A stretch of 64,000 nt of DNA. Source: Hortaea werneckii. Its lineage: Eukaryota; Ascomycota; Dothideomycetes; Mycosphaerellales; Teratosphaeriaceae. The DNA is taken from positions 1 through 64,000 of the forward strand of contig JBAOKB010000101.1 of NCBI GenBank assembly GCA_037044905.1, written 5' to 3'. Made by a program: the position numbers and the translations under genes. Below the pieces are notes generated by a model. It had not been told where the DNA came from. It saw only the letters and a list, made by a program, of their open reading frames with translations, and did not search any database. Below, in pieces: positions 56,262-64,000 of the stretch; position 1 is the stretch's first letter, and each line of letters begins with the position of its first letter.

Positions 56262-56663
56262 TGTTACGAACACGGTCACGGGACGCTCGAACCCGAAGCG
56301 ATTGGCCAGTAAGGACTGGAGCAAGGAAAGGTCACGTGATCAGTATGCAGGAGAGCGCTGCCTTGGCAGGCGAACCACTGCATATATGCAAGAGGCCGAC
56401 CGGTCGACGAGCGACCCGGCGACCTTGGAGCGCCGGACCGCTGAGCGACCCAGCGAACTATTGCATGAAGACACGAATCTCTTATGTATATAACTAGGCA
56501 TGTTTCTCGTTAGGAGTTCGTGTGTTCAACTCATGTTGCAATCCGACTGTTAGGTAGAGAACCAACAGCCTTGTCACAATTAGTTATCCCACAACCCAGT
56601 TGTCTTGACACATCTGTTCCAACGAGCTCTAAATCCGTGACACTACTTCGTAGGGTCGCAACA
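56262..56663 (+). repeat. LTR D (3' LTR of copy 2)
   Basis: 402 bases. One difference from LTR C was found by eye (T at 56581 against C at 50186, in CpA context). Confidence 0.96.
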
Positions 56664-56668
56664 GACCG

Positions 56669-56807
56669 GTCGGCCTCTTGCATATATGCAGTGGTTCGCC
56701 TGCCAAGGCAGCGCTCTCCTACATACTAATCACGTGACCTTTCCTTGCTCCAGTCCTTACTAGCCAATCGCTTCGGGTTCGAGCGTCCCGTGACCGTGTT
56801 CGTAACA
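56669..56807 (-). repeat. LTR B, second part (5' LTR of copy 1)
   Basis: Remaining 139 bases of the split LTR, ending GTTCGTAACA and followed by the ACTAT duplication at 56808-56812. Confidence 0.95.
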
Positions 56808-56812
56808 ACTAT

Positions 56813-57271
56813 AAGCTTAATTCTAATAATTATCTACCTTCTTTACTAGATTTAAACCCTATCGAAGGGGTATAGAAGCTTCTAAACTACTAGCTTCGAT
56901 ATAAGGACCTCTATAGGCTTAACTTTAAATAGCTTTAGAGGGTAATCTAAGAGGCCTAGTAGGAGATAGATTAATATAAAATTTAAAAGCTTATAGATAA
57001 ACTACCTTACTACTATAGAAAGATTGTAGATAGCCCCAAAACCCTCGTACGGACTAATAGATAGTAATAGGATAGTTAGTAGTAGAGGTAGTAGAGAGGC
57101 TACTATAGAGCTTTAATAACAACACCTTTTCGGGAGCTCCCGTAGGCTTTATTTTTAGTGCTCTCTATAGACTATATTATTAAATAATTAAGTATGTACG
57201 AGGTTTTAGTAGATAGTCCTACTGCTTAGAAGCTAAATAGTACTAAATTTAGTAAGCGGGTTTACCTCGGC
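56813..57271 (+). pseudogene. RIP-destroyed transposase, 3' part
   Basis: Continuation of the Tc1/mariner-like element. A plus-strand frame near 56850-57040 reads LLDLNPIEGV then KLL, and later KLIDKLPYYYRKIVDSP. TAG or TAA occurs at positions where transposases have Trp or Gln. Matches the C-terminal third of DDE-type Tc1/mariner transposases. Confidence 0.75.
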
Positions 57272-57302
57272 TGGGCTTACGAGAGGCTGTACCTACGGTT
57301 GG

Positions 57303-57774
57303 TTCAGTGGTCGAGTATGTACTCCACTTGCTTCGTTTCAGAGATGCCAGAAATACATCCCTTCCGTTGCCCATGACGGAGCAAAGAACGGAACCCGCAG
57401 TTCGTGCCTGAAAAATGCATGAACCTCATGTTGCCCAGGGCGCTGCATTGAATTTCTATGACGGGGATAATGTCATCATTCGAAGAACCAGACGAATGGG
57501 TGCAAGAGAGTTGTTCTATCACGGCTCGACTGATGACAAAGTGGTAAAGGCAAAAGAAAGGGAAAAAAAAAAAAAAACAATAACAAAAGAAGAATGGGTC
57601 AAAACACAGGACCAGAGCACTGTGGAGGGAAACGGATCGGCATATCTTCCCCGAAACATCATGTGGGCAGAGCACAAGCACTCAAGACAACCGCCTGATT
57701 CCACCTGCCCAATCGAAAATGAACTGTAAAACCCACACAGTCCAACCCCCCGCTCCCAATCCGCCCAACATCAT
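57303..57774. other. Intergenic between transposon nest and FF gene
   Basis: 472 bases of normal composition, with an A tract at 57563-57576. It probably contains the 3' untranslated region of the minus-strand WW/FF gene. No gene seen. Confidence 0.5.
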
Positions 57775-59559
57775 CTAACCCCCACCACTCTCCCCCATCC
57801 CCTCCCGGTCCCCCTCCCCCTCAGCGCCGCCCAACATAGCCCTCAACCCCCTCCGACTCCCCTTCCCGACATCCGCTTGCCTCAACTCCCTCTCCTCCTC
57901 CAGCAACCCCATCCTCGCAAACCTCTCCTCCTTCTCCACCCTCCGCCTCTCCTCCTCAACGGCCCTCTTCCGTTCCAGCAACGCAGCCTCCCTCCTCGCC
58001 TTCTCCCGCCTCAACCTCTCCTGCTCCTCTGCGGTCTTCTCATCCGCCGACTCCGCTGCGTCGGGAGGCGGCGGGAGGGAGGAGATATACTGTCCGACCA
58101 CCTCATCCCTCGTTCGCGGGGGGAGGGAGATGGAATGCAGGTGCGCGAGAAAAGCCTGGGGGAGCGAGTCCAGTCTTGTAGAGTTGTTCAAGATTCGGAG
58201 GGGCAAGGATTTCAGTAGCGCGATCAGATCCGCTTTCCGCGTCGACTCGGGCAATTTGAGCCTTGCGATATGGTCACGGTAGAGTTTCTCCTTGTCCTTG
58301 TCACCCAGTTTCCGGTCGAGCAGGGCGGGTTCTTTCTTGAACTTGCGCTTGAATTCCGGCCAGTAGAGTTTCGGGGAGGCTTTGGCGGCGAGGAGGGCGA
58401 GGTAGGGGATCCTCGGATCCTGTCTTTCCATCTGGGCGCGCGCGGTTTGGATTTCTGCCGCTTTGGCCCGGGCCCAGTCGTCGAAGACGTGGCGGCGGGC
58501 TTTCATGTTGGGGAGCACGGTGTAGCGGTCGTCGTGCAGGATGCTGGTCGGGGAGTCTTCGTCCTGCAGGAGTTTCTCCCACGGCGTGTAGGGCGAGATG
58601 TGGTGGTCGTCTAGCAGGTCTTTGAACAGGTTCGCGGCGTCTTCGTTTGATAAGGGGAGGCCTTCGGCGCCTTCGGACCAGCCTTCCGGTGGCGGCGAGC
58701 CGTATTCGCCTTCGTCGAGGCCGTAGTCGGCGCCCATTGCGGCGAGTTGGTAGGCGATGTCGTCTTCGCCGAACTCGACTGGGCCTTCGTCTTCTGGCTC
58801 TGCGGGTCCTGAAGTCTCATTGTCCGGCTGGGCTGGTTCTGCACGAAGCCCTTGTCCGGCTTCAGACCCATCGTCATCTCCCTCCTCGTCATCCGTGACT
58901 TCCACATATTCGAAGCTCCCTTCACTATCATACCCCGTCTCACCGACCTGAGGTTCCACTGTTTTCGCCGCATTCTTCGCATCCTGCTCTTCAGCATGTT
59001 CCGCCTGGGCGGCCAGCTCAGCCATCATAGCCTCCTCGTCCTCGCGTTGCAGACTCTCACTCCTCCGTCTTCTATTCCTCCCTTCCTCCGCATCAGCCCG
59101 CTGATTCTTCTCCTCAGCCTTGCTCTGTTGGCGCATGGCCTGCAGCTCCTGTTCCGCCCACTTCGCATTCTCTTCCCGCTCCTTCTGCTGCTTCTCCCAC
59201 GCGTCGAAGTCTCGCACTGCGGGCCATACATCATCGGGGATCCGCCATAGGGATTCGCGGGTTTGGGTGTTGTGTACGAATCGTCGGCCGAATTTCGTCT
59301 TCACCAGCACCCAGGGTTCATGTCCCGGGAGCGCGTGTTTGGATCGGGGGCGGTCTTGCGCATTGCGGCGGTCGAAGCGTGCGTCTCGCTGGTATTGCGC
59401 TTTTGGACCACGGGGTGCGTTGGCAGTGGGGTTCTGGTCTTCTGCCTCGTCTTCTTTGTTGCCGTAGCCGTATTTGTCGTCGGCCTCATCGCCAACATCA
59501 AGGCTCATGAAATCGTCGCCCTCGTTCGACGGCTTCAGCCGTTTGTTCGGCGATTCCAT
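57775..59559 (-). CDS. WW/FF-domain splicing protein (Urn1/Dre4-like)
   Basis: A 594-residue single-exon protein. A WW-like domain lies at about 79-110 (EPWVLVKTKFGRRFVHN, with Trp83 and Trp105). A long charged coiled-coil region and an acidic stretch follow, then an FF domain at about 310-375 (NLFKDLLDDHHISPYTPWEKL, RYTVLPNMKARRHVFDDW) and a second FF-like region. The C-terminus is an Arg/Glu coiled coil. This combination is that of yeast Urn1 and fission-yeast Dre4, spliceosome-associated proteins of the U5/Prp19 stage related to PRPF40/TCERG1. Nuclear location is expected. Head-to-head with the methylthioadenosine phosphorylase gene. Confidence 0.85.
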   Translation of the reverse strand: MESPNKRLKPSNEGDDFMSLDVGDEADDKYGYGNKEDEAEDQNPTANAPRGPKAQYQRDARFDRRNAQDRPRSKHALPGHEPWVLVKTKFGRRFVHNTQTRESLWRIPDDVWPAVRDFDAWEKQQKEREENAKWAEQELQAMRQQSKAEEKNQRADAEEGRNRRRRSESLQREDEEAMMAELAAQAEHAEEQDAKNAAKTVEPQVGETGYDSEGSFEYVEVTDDEEGDDDGSEAGQGLRAEPAQPDNETSGPAEPEDEGPVEFGEDDIAYQLAAMGADYGLDEGEYGSPPPEGWSEGAEGLPLSNEDAANLFKDLLDDHHISPYTPWEKLLQDEDSPTSILHDDRYTVLPNMKARRHVFDDWARAKAAEIQTARAQMERQDPRIPYLALLAAKASPKLYWPEFKRKFKKEPALLDRKLGDKDKEKLYRDHIARLKLPESTRKADLIALLKSLPLRILNNSTRLDSLPQAFLAHLHSISLPPRTRDEVVGQYISSLPPPPDAAESADEKTAEEQERLRREKARREAALLERKRAVEEERRRVEKEERFARMGLLEEERELRQADVGKGSRRGLRAMLGGAEGEGDREGMGESGGG

Positions 59560-59857
59560 ATTGTGTTTGCGTGATGCGATGCTTCAATTATCACACCACT
59601 GACGCACTCTAAGTAGACTGCCTTGTCTGCAATCTGTGAGATATATCTACCTAGGTACGTAGTACAGTCTGTAGGTAGTGCTTTACAGTCCCGGTCGGAT
59701 TGACTTCCCATGCGGAACGCGACCCGCGTCAACTTTCACCATCTGCAGCTCCGAGCACGTTCCACATGCATGACGCAAAATCTCTGCGCCCCACCAAAAA
59801 GTGTAGTGTAGTGAGCTTGAGATGGGAACCGCTTAATTATTGTTTTGTTGCTGCTGT
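59560..59857. promoter_or_regulatory. Divergent promoter, WW/FF gene / MEU1
   Basis: 298 bases to the upstream in-frame ATG of MEU1 at 59858. It has TACCTAGGTA at 59648-59657 (a perfect 10-base palindrome). Too little is visible to assign a core promoter. Confidence 0.45.
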
Positions 59858-59923
59858 ATGCTCCGTCCGTCTGCTTTCCGCTCTACCACTCTCACCCGGA
59901 ACATTCACATTGGCTACCGCAAA

Positions 59924-60925
59924 ATGGCCAACATCCCCTCTCACTACGATGGTAAGTCCCATCTACCCTAAGGTAATAAACAATCTCCCGCATTGACTAA
60001 CACACCCACCCCAGACCCAATCCCCATCGCAGTCATAGGAGGAACCGGCCTACAACACCTACCCGGCTTCTCCCACGTCGCCACCCTCGAGCCCAGCACA
60101 CCCTGGGGCAAACCCTCCTCGCCCATCTCCGTCCTGCACCACCCGTCCCCACAATCCCACCAACCGGTGCCCATCGCCTTCCTCAGCCGCCATGGCCTGC
60201 ACCACGAACTCGCGCCCCACGAGGTGCCCGCCCGCGCCAACATCGCCGCCCTCCGCAGCCTCGGCGTGCGCACCATCATCGCCTTCTCCGCCGTCGGCAG
60301 TCTCCAAGAAGCCATCAAACCCCGGGACTTTGTCATCCCGGACCAGATCATCGACCGCACCAAGGGGATCCGGCCCTTCACTTTCTTCGAGGGGGGTATG
60401 GTGGGGCACATCGGGTTCGCAGACCCCTTCGACGCGGCCCTGGCGCAGATCGTGCGGAAATGCGGACACAGCCTCGAAGGCGAGGGGGTCGTGCTGCACG
60501 ACGAGGGCACCATCGTGTGCATGGAGGGCCCGCAGTTCAGCACGCGGGCAGAGAGTAATCTGTACCGCGCGTGGGGCGGCAGTGTGATCAACATGTCTGC
60601 CCTCCCGGAGGCGAAGCTGGCCAAGGAGGCGGAGATGGCGTACCAGATGATCTGCATGTCGACGGACTACGACTGCTGGCACACGAGCGCGGGGGACGTG
60701 ACGGTGGAGATGGTGATGGGGAATATGAAAGCCAACTCGGAGAATGCGCGGCGGTTTGTCGGGGCGGTTTTGAACGAGTTGAGTAAGGAGGAGCATCAGC
60801 AGCAGGTGTTGGCGAAGCATTTGGAGGGGCAGACGAAGTTCGCGGGGTCGATTACGGGAGTACAGGGACGGAATCAGGAGGCCAAGGAGAAGCTGGGGTG
60901 GTTGTTCCCGGGGTATTTTGAGTAG
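59924..60925 (+). CDS. MEU1: S-methyl-5'-thioadenosine phosphorylase
   Basis: Two exons, 59924-59951 and 60015-60925 (63-base intron), 312 residues from MANIPSHYD. Family motifs: IAVIGGTGLQHLPGF, FLSRHG, LRSLGVRTIIAFSAVGSLQE, QFSTRAESN and INMSALPEAKLAKEAEMAY, then MSTDYDCW. It phosphorolyses methylthioadenosine from polyamine or ethylene synthesis to adenine and methylthioribose-1-phosphate, the first step of methionine salvage. An in-frame ATG at 59858 would add 22 residues (MLRPSAFRSTTLTRNIHIGY...) that look like a mitochondrial presequence. The shorter start matches the usual family length and is chosen here. Confidence 0.93.
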
Positions 60926-61301
60926 ATTGAGCTTCTTTGCGTGAGTAAGCAGAGAGTGATGGTCAAAGGATGGGAACGAATTACAGATAGATTCTCTTTA
61001 TGATACCCATTCCCCAAGGAGTACGAAGTGAGCCATACCTTTTCATAAACACAGCTTTGATATGGTAATCACAGGCCAGGGGCAACATGGGAGATCTTAA
61101 AAGGAAAGGGAAGAACCACGAATTCAACAATTGACGAGCATGTCCACCTCGCCCTCTCACCATCTAAATCGTGCCTCAAGCCCCTTTGGACCAGATCACT
61201 TACCAAAAGACGAATGACAAGGGATGTCCAAGAAAGAGAGAGAAAAATAAAAAAAGTCAACAGGTCAGCAGGAAAGTAACAGGAAAGAAGAAAGTGACAG
61301 G
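60926..61301. other. Convergent intergenic region, nothing seen
   Basis: 376 bases between the MEU1 stop and the likely end of the next minus-strand gene. No repeat or frame of note. Confidence 0.5.
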
Positions 61302-62214
61302 TCACATCTTCAAACCCCGCATCAACTTCCTCTCCCCAACAGGCGACCAAGCCCAAGCGATCAACCTCAAATGCCGATCCGAGACCTTCTTCTTCTTCCT
61401 CCCCTCCGTTCCCGCACCGTCCCCTTCAACCCCCTCCCCTACGCCTGCATCCACATGATCCTCCCACAACTCCCCCTCCCCCCACCCAGTTTCCTTCTCC
61501 TTCCCCTCAGGAACAAGCTCACAAAGCGCCCTGTACCTCCTCCCCTCCCAATCCAGCCCCGTCGGGTCGCTGTCTTCGAGTAACACGTTCCCGAGTGCCC
61601 TTGGGGAGATGGACATAGCGCTGCGCGAAAGTCCTTGCGTCTTCGGCTGCGTCTGCGGCTGCGTCTGCGGCTGCGGCTGCGTTATTGTCGTTCAGACCTG
61701 ATGAAGAAGAAGAGGAGGACGAGAGGATGCGCGGGAGGAACATCTCCACGAGTTGTTTAGAAAGTAGGGGTTTAAACCCCTGGGCGCGGAGGGAGGACTT
61801 CGCAGCCGGATACGTCTCCTCGAGCCAGTGGCGGAAAATCGCCATTGCGTCTTTCATGCCCTGCTGACTGTTTCCGTCGCCACCACGGACGCTGCCAGAG
61901 GAGGAAGGAGCGGGCTGCTGCTTCTTCATGGCCGGATGGTGCGAGGCGCGGTGGAACATGGTGTTGACTGTTTGGAACTGGTAGGTGAGACTGCGGGATT
62001 GGATGAGGGCGAGGGTATGGTGGGCGGTGGTGGCGTCTTTGAAGCCTGTGCCGTGGATGGTGGTTGAGGGGTTGTCGTCGGTGTAGAGGTGGGAGTTCTT
62101 GGGGTCTTTGGGTTGGTGGGGTGATTTTCCTTTGTAGGGGGTGGGTTTGGAGGATGAGAGGGGGGTCGGGCGGGAGGTTTTGGTGCGCGAGGTCTGTTTG
62201 GCTGCTTTGGGCAT
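61302..62214 (-). CDS. Uncharacterised fungal protein, uncertain 3' exon
   Basis: From MPKAAKQTSRTK the frame runs to 61519, but its last 40 or so residues are low-complexity (an Ala/Asp run from a GCAGCC-type repeat). A different frame ending at 61302 continues with protein-like sequence (GLSRSAMSISPRALGNV, LDWEGRRYRALCEL, LRLIAWAWSPVGERKLM). A 64-base intron, 61697-61634 (GTCTGA...GCAAG), would join them into 282 residues; alternatively one base is wrong in the repeat. The body (TTIHGTGFKDATTAHHTL, YQFQTVNTMFHRASHHP, AMAIFRHWLEETYPAA) resembles a conserved fungal family of unknown function. I assign none. Confidence 0.65.
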
Positions 62215-62785
62215 GATGGGTGGCGAGGGTTTGGTTAAGTGGTGAGTTCCTAGGGGATTGGATTGGAAGATGGCAGGTAGGGATTTACGATGGTGATTAA
62301 TGTTGTGAGGCGAATGAGGCGTTTTGAACATTAGTAATGTTGAGACTGAATCCACCTGCCATTGCTTTCAATGGCATCTCTATATGGACGTAGATGAGTT
62401 CAGGTTTATCTCAATGGATGACGTTGTCGCGTCGTCCAAGCGCGTCGTCCAAGCTCCAGTCCAGTTCAGCCATTGAAGGCGGGAACCTGTCTTTGTAGAC
62501 CATTACACCTGATCTACTCATAGATACGATGGATTTGAGCGACTGTCAACAATTTGATGTATCATGTTCAACTGCAGAAGCTAAGCCTGCATGTCACCAT
62601 TGCCGAATCATCATTTAGGTCTGATGTGAGCGCTTAGCCAAACGCCTGCCCCACTATGCCACGCCACGCTGTGACGCTGCTTGGATCTGCAGGGACGAAC
62701 TGGAGACACCACCATAGACCCCACTAAACTACTGCTCACGTAACGCGGGACAACAGAGATTCAAGTTGAAACTTTCGCCCCGTCC
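62215..62785. promoter_or_regulatory. Divergent region upstream of MET22
   Basis: 571 bases between divergent starts. It includes a local direct repeat (GTCGCGTCGTCCAAGC / GCGCGTCGTCCAAGC at about 62429-62456). No gene seen, though the minus-strand frame stays open upstream for 47 codons to an earlier ATG at 62355. Confidence 0.45.
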
Positions 62786-62941
62786 ATGGTCAGGTGGAAT
62801 CACTCATTGACTTCTTCTGCACTCCTCCTCTCACTCTTCATCCTGGCTGCAAGCTTCCTGCCCACCCTCTTCCCTCGTCTGCGCCTGTTGACCGCCCACC
62901 TCACCTCACCTGTCCTTTCCCGCACCAGACATATCACCACC

Positions 62942-64000
62942 ATGTCTTCCAACTACGAACAGGAGCTGAACGTCGCTCTCCTCGCAGTCCAGAGAGCCAC
63001 TCAGCTGACCAAGTCCGTCTTCCACCAAAACGCCAAGGGCACCTTGAACAAGAGCGACGCTTCCCCCGTCACCATCGGCGACTTCGGCGCCCAAGCCCTG
63101 ATCATCTCCGCCCTGCAGGCCAACTTCCCCAATGATGAGATCGTGGCCGAAGAAGAAGCCAAGGACTTGCGGGAGAACAGCCAATTAAGAGATCTAGTCT
63201 ACGGATTGACGCAGGAGGCCAAGCTCTCAGATGCTACGGCCGAGCAGACTCTCGGTGGCCCTATCGCCAGTGCAGACAAGATGCTCGACATCATCGACAA
63301 GGGCGACAGCAAGGGCGGCAACAGCGGCAGGATCTGGGCCATCGACCCCATCGACGGCACCAAGGGCTTCCTGCGCGGCGGCCAGTACGCCGTCTGTCTC
63401 GCGCTCATGGTCGACGGCGACGTGAAGGTAGGCGTACTGGGCTGCCCGAACCTGCCGGTGTCGGACTCCGAGCCCCTACGCGAAGGCATCGGGGCCGACG
63501 CCAGCGACGAGGAAGGCAAGTTCGGGGTCCTGTTCTCCGCCGTGCAAAACCAAGGGGCTCAGAGCCGGCCGCTCAGCAAAGCGGGACTCACCCCACCCCA
63601 CCCCATCAGCATGAAATCCATCTCCGACGTCTCCGACGCCACTTTCTGCGAATCCGTCGAAGCGGGCCACTCCTCGCAAGGCGACGCCGCTTCCATCGCC
63701 CAAAAACTCGGCATCACGAAACCCTCGGTGCGCATGGACAGCCAAGCGAAATACGCCTCGATCGCGCGCGGGGCAGGCGACCTGTACCTCCGCCTGCCGG
63801 TGCGGAAGGACTACGTGGAGAAGATCTGGGACCATGCGGCGGGGGATCTGATCGTGAGGGAGGCAGGCGGCCAGGTCACGGATGTGGAGGGGAAACGGTT
63901 GGATTTCAGTCTGAGCAGGACGTTGAGGGAGAATAAGGGGGTGATTGCGGCGCCGAGGGAGGTGCATGCAAGGGTTATTCAGGCGGTGGGGGAGGTGTTG
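62942..64000 (+). CDS. MET22: 3'(2'),5'-bisphosphate nucleotidase Met22/Hal2 (partial)
   Basis: 353 codons from MSSNYEQELN to the window end without a stop. Given a family length near 355, only a few residues are probably missing. Metal-binding motifs of the inositol-monophosphatase fold are visible: Glu70-72 (VAEEEAKDL), DPIDGTKGF at 135-143 and WDHAAGDLI near the end. The enzyme removes the 3'-phosphate from PAP and PAPS, needed for sulfate assimilation and methionine synthesis, and is inhibited by lithium and sodium in yeast. An in-frame ATG at 62786 would add 52 residues with a hydrophobic segment and an Arg-rich, Asp/Glu-free stretch resembling a targeting sequence. Confidence 0.93.
   Translation, partial: MSSNYEQELNVALLAVQRATQLTKSVFHQNAKGTLNKSDASPVTIGDFGAQALIISALQANFPNDEIVAEEEAKDLRENSQLRDLVYGLTQEAKLSDATAEQTLGGPIASADKMLDIIDKGDSKGGNSGRIWAIDPIDGTKGFLRGGQYAVCLALMVDGDVKVGVLGCPNLPVSDSEPLREGIGADASDEEGKFGVLFSAVQNQGAQSRPLSKAGLTPPHPISMKSISDVSDATFCESVEAGHSSQGDAASIAQKLGITKPSVRMDSQAKYASIARGAGDLYLRLPVRKDYVEKIWDHAAGDLIVREAGGQVTDVEGKRLDFSLSRTLRENKGVIAAPREVHARVIQAVGEVL

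Larger units (their letters stand above)
49867..56663 (+). mobile_element. Ty3/gypsy chromovirus copy 2 (young, plus strand)
   Basis: 6,797 bases with 402-base LTRs at each end, inserted in the LTR of copy 1 in the opposite orientation. Gag, pol (protease, reverse transcriptase, RNase H, integrase, chromodomain) and an antisense frame are all present. By eye the two LTRs differ at a single base (C at 50186, T at 56581), so insertion is recent. Three CAG codons have become TAG. The base after the 5' LTR is not the TGG expected for a tRNA primer site, so self-priming as in Tf1-like chromoviruses is possible. Confidence 0.96.
43209..56807 (-). mobile_element. Ty3/gypsy chromovirus copy 1 (older, minus strand)
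   Basis: Own sequence 43209-49866 plus 56669-56807, 6,797 bases when the nested insertion and its duplication are removed. LTRs are 43209-43610 and the split 49604-49866 + 56669-56807, both 402 bases. It inserted into the Tc1/mariner-like element with target duplication ACTAT. The internal region (43611-49603) has the same gag-pol layout as copy 2 but is interrupted by many stops, mostly TAG where copy 2 has CAG. It is the same length as copy 2 to the base, so it decayed by substitution only. Confidence 0.93.
42047..57302 (+). mobile_element. RIP-mutated Tc1/mariner-like element, split by LTR insertions
   Basis: Terminal inverted repeats at 42047-42077 and 57272-57302 match at 30 of 31 bases (outer end CCAACCGT). 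The element's own sequence is 42047-43208 plus 56813-57302, about 1.65 kb, the usual size of a Fot1/pogo-type element. The interior is crowded with TA and has almost no CA or TG (none in 42781-42840), the mark of repeat-induced point mutation. Near 56855 the plus strand still reads the DDE-transposase hallmark LNPIEGV, followed by stops where Trp or Gln is expected. No intact transposase remains. The exact outer boundary and target duplication (TA or other) are not settled because the repeats extend past an internal TA. Confidence 0.82.

Noticed and set aside
57298..57330. tRNA-like A box (TGGTTCAGTGG) at the transposon right edge
   Set aside because: No B box (GGTTCGAAYCC type) or acceptor stem follows within 90 bases; the match overlaps the terminal repeat and looks fortuitous.
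60059..60820. 253-codon minus-strand frame opposite MEU1
   Set aside because: His/Arg/Val-rich shadow of a GC-rich gene with clear methylthioadenosine phosphorylase motifs on the other strand.

Overview
The window is one end of a chromosome from a filamentous ascomycete, most likely a Dothideomycete. That placement is an inference from gene content. Supporting signs are short GT-AG introns of about 50-85 bases, CCCTAA telomere repeats, a telomere-linked RecQ helicase, HET and HeLo/NACHT proteins, an RTA1 protein, Zn2Cys6 regulators, and transposons mutated in the C-to-T (CpA to TpA) style of repeat-induced point mutation (RIP). Splice sites were assigned by eye from GT-AG borders and reading-frame continuity.

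End of chromosome (1-6.5 kb): bases 1-46 are not fungal DNA. They match an untrimmed Oxford Nanopore native-barcode adapter. About 120 bases of telomere repeat follow, then a short duplicated subtelomeric motif and a 1,677-codon RecQ-like helicase read toward the telomere.

Core-gene block 1 (6.5-27 kb): splicing factor Spf30, the redox regulator Yap1, a SNF2 ATPase, a HET-domain protein, a Zn2Cys6 regulator divergent from an RTA1 membrane protein, the palmitoyltransferase Swf1 (with an apparent one-base frameshift) and a proline/glutamine-rich glycine-zipper protein. A decayed 49-base inverted-repeat element with telomere-like repeats inside lies at 11.5-11.8 kb.

Block 2 (27-41.5 kb): a HeLo-NACHT-ankyrin NLR, a small LysM-like reading frame, an MFS sugar transporter, Ysc84 (actin/SH3), a Bet1/Sft1-type SNARE, an Old Yellow Enzyme-type flavin oxidoreductase and a four-helix MARVEL-like membrane protein.

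Transposon nest (42.0-57.3 kb): three layers. A heavily RIP-mutated Tc1/mariner-like element (31-base terminal inverted repeats) was split by a minus-strand Ty3/gypsy chromovirus (target duplication ACTAT). One LTR of that chromovirus was then split by a second, nearly intact plus-strand copy of the same family (target duplication GACCG, 402-base LTRs with one difference found by eye). The internal regions of the two copies are both exactly 5,993 bases. The family carries a canonical A-AAA-AAC minus-one frameshift site between gag and pol. It also carries an unusual antisense reading frame with a Zn2Cys6-like cysteine pattern next to the 3' LTR.

Block 3 (57.7-64 kb): a WW/FF splicing protein (Urn1/Dre4 type), methylthioadenosine phosphorylase, an uncharacterised fungal protein with an uncertain 3' exon, and Met22/Hal2 phosphatase cut by the window end. 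The phosphorylase (methionine salvage) and Met22 (sulfate assimilation by-product removal) both belong to sulfur metabolism. Both have in-frame upstream starts that would add targeting-like N-termini.
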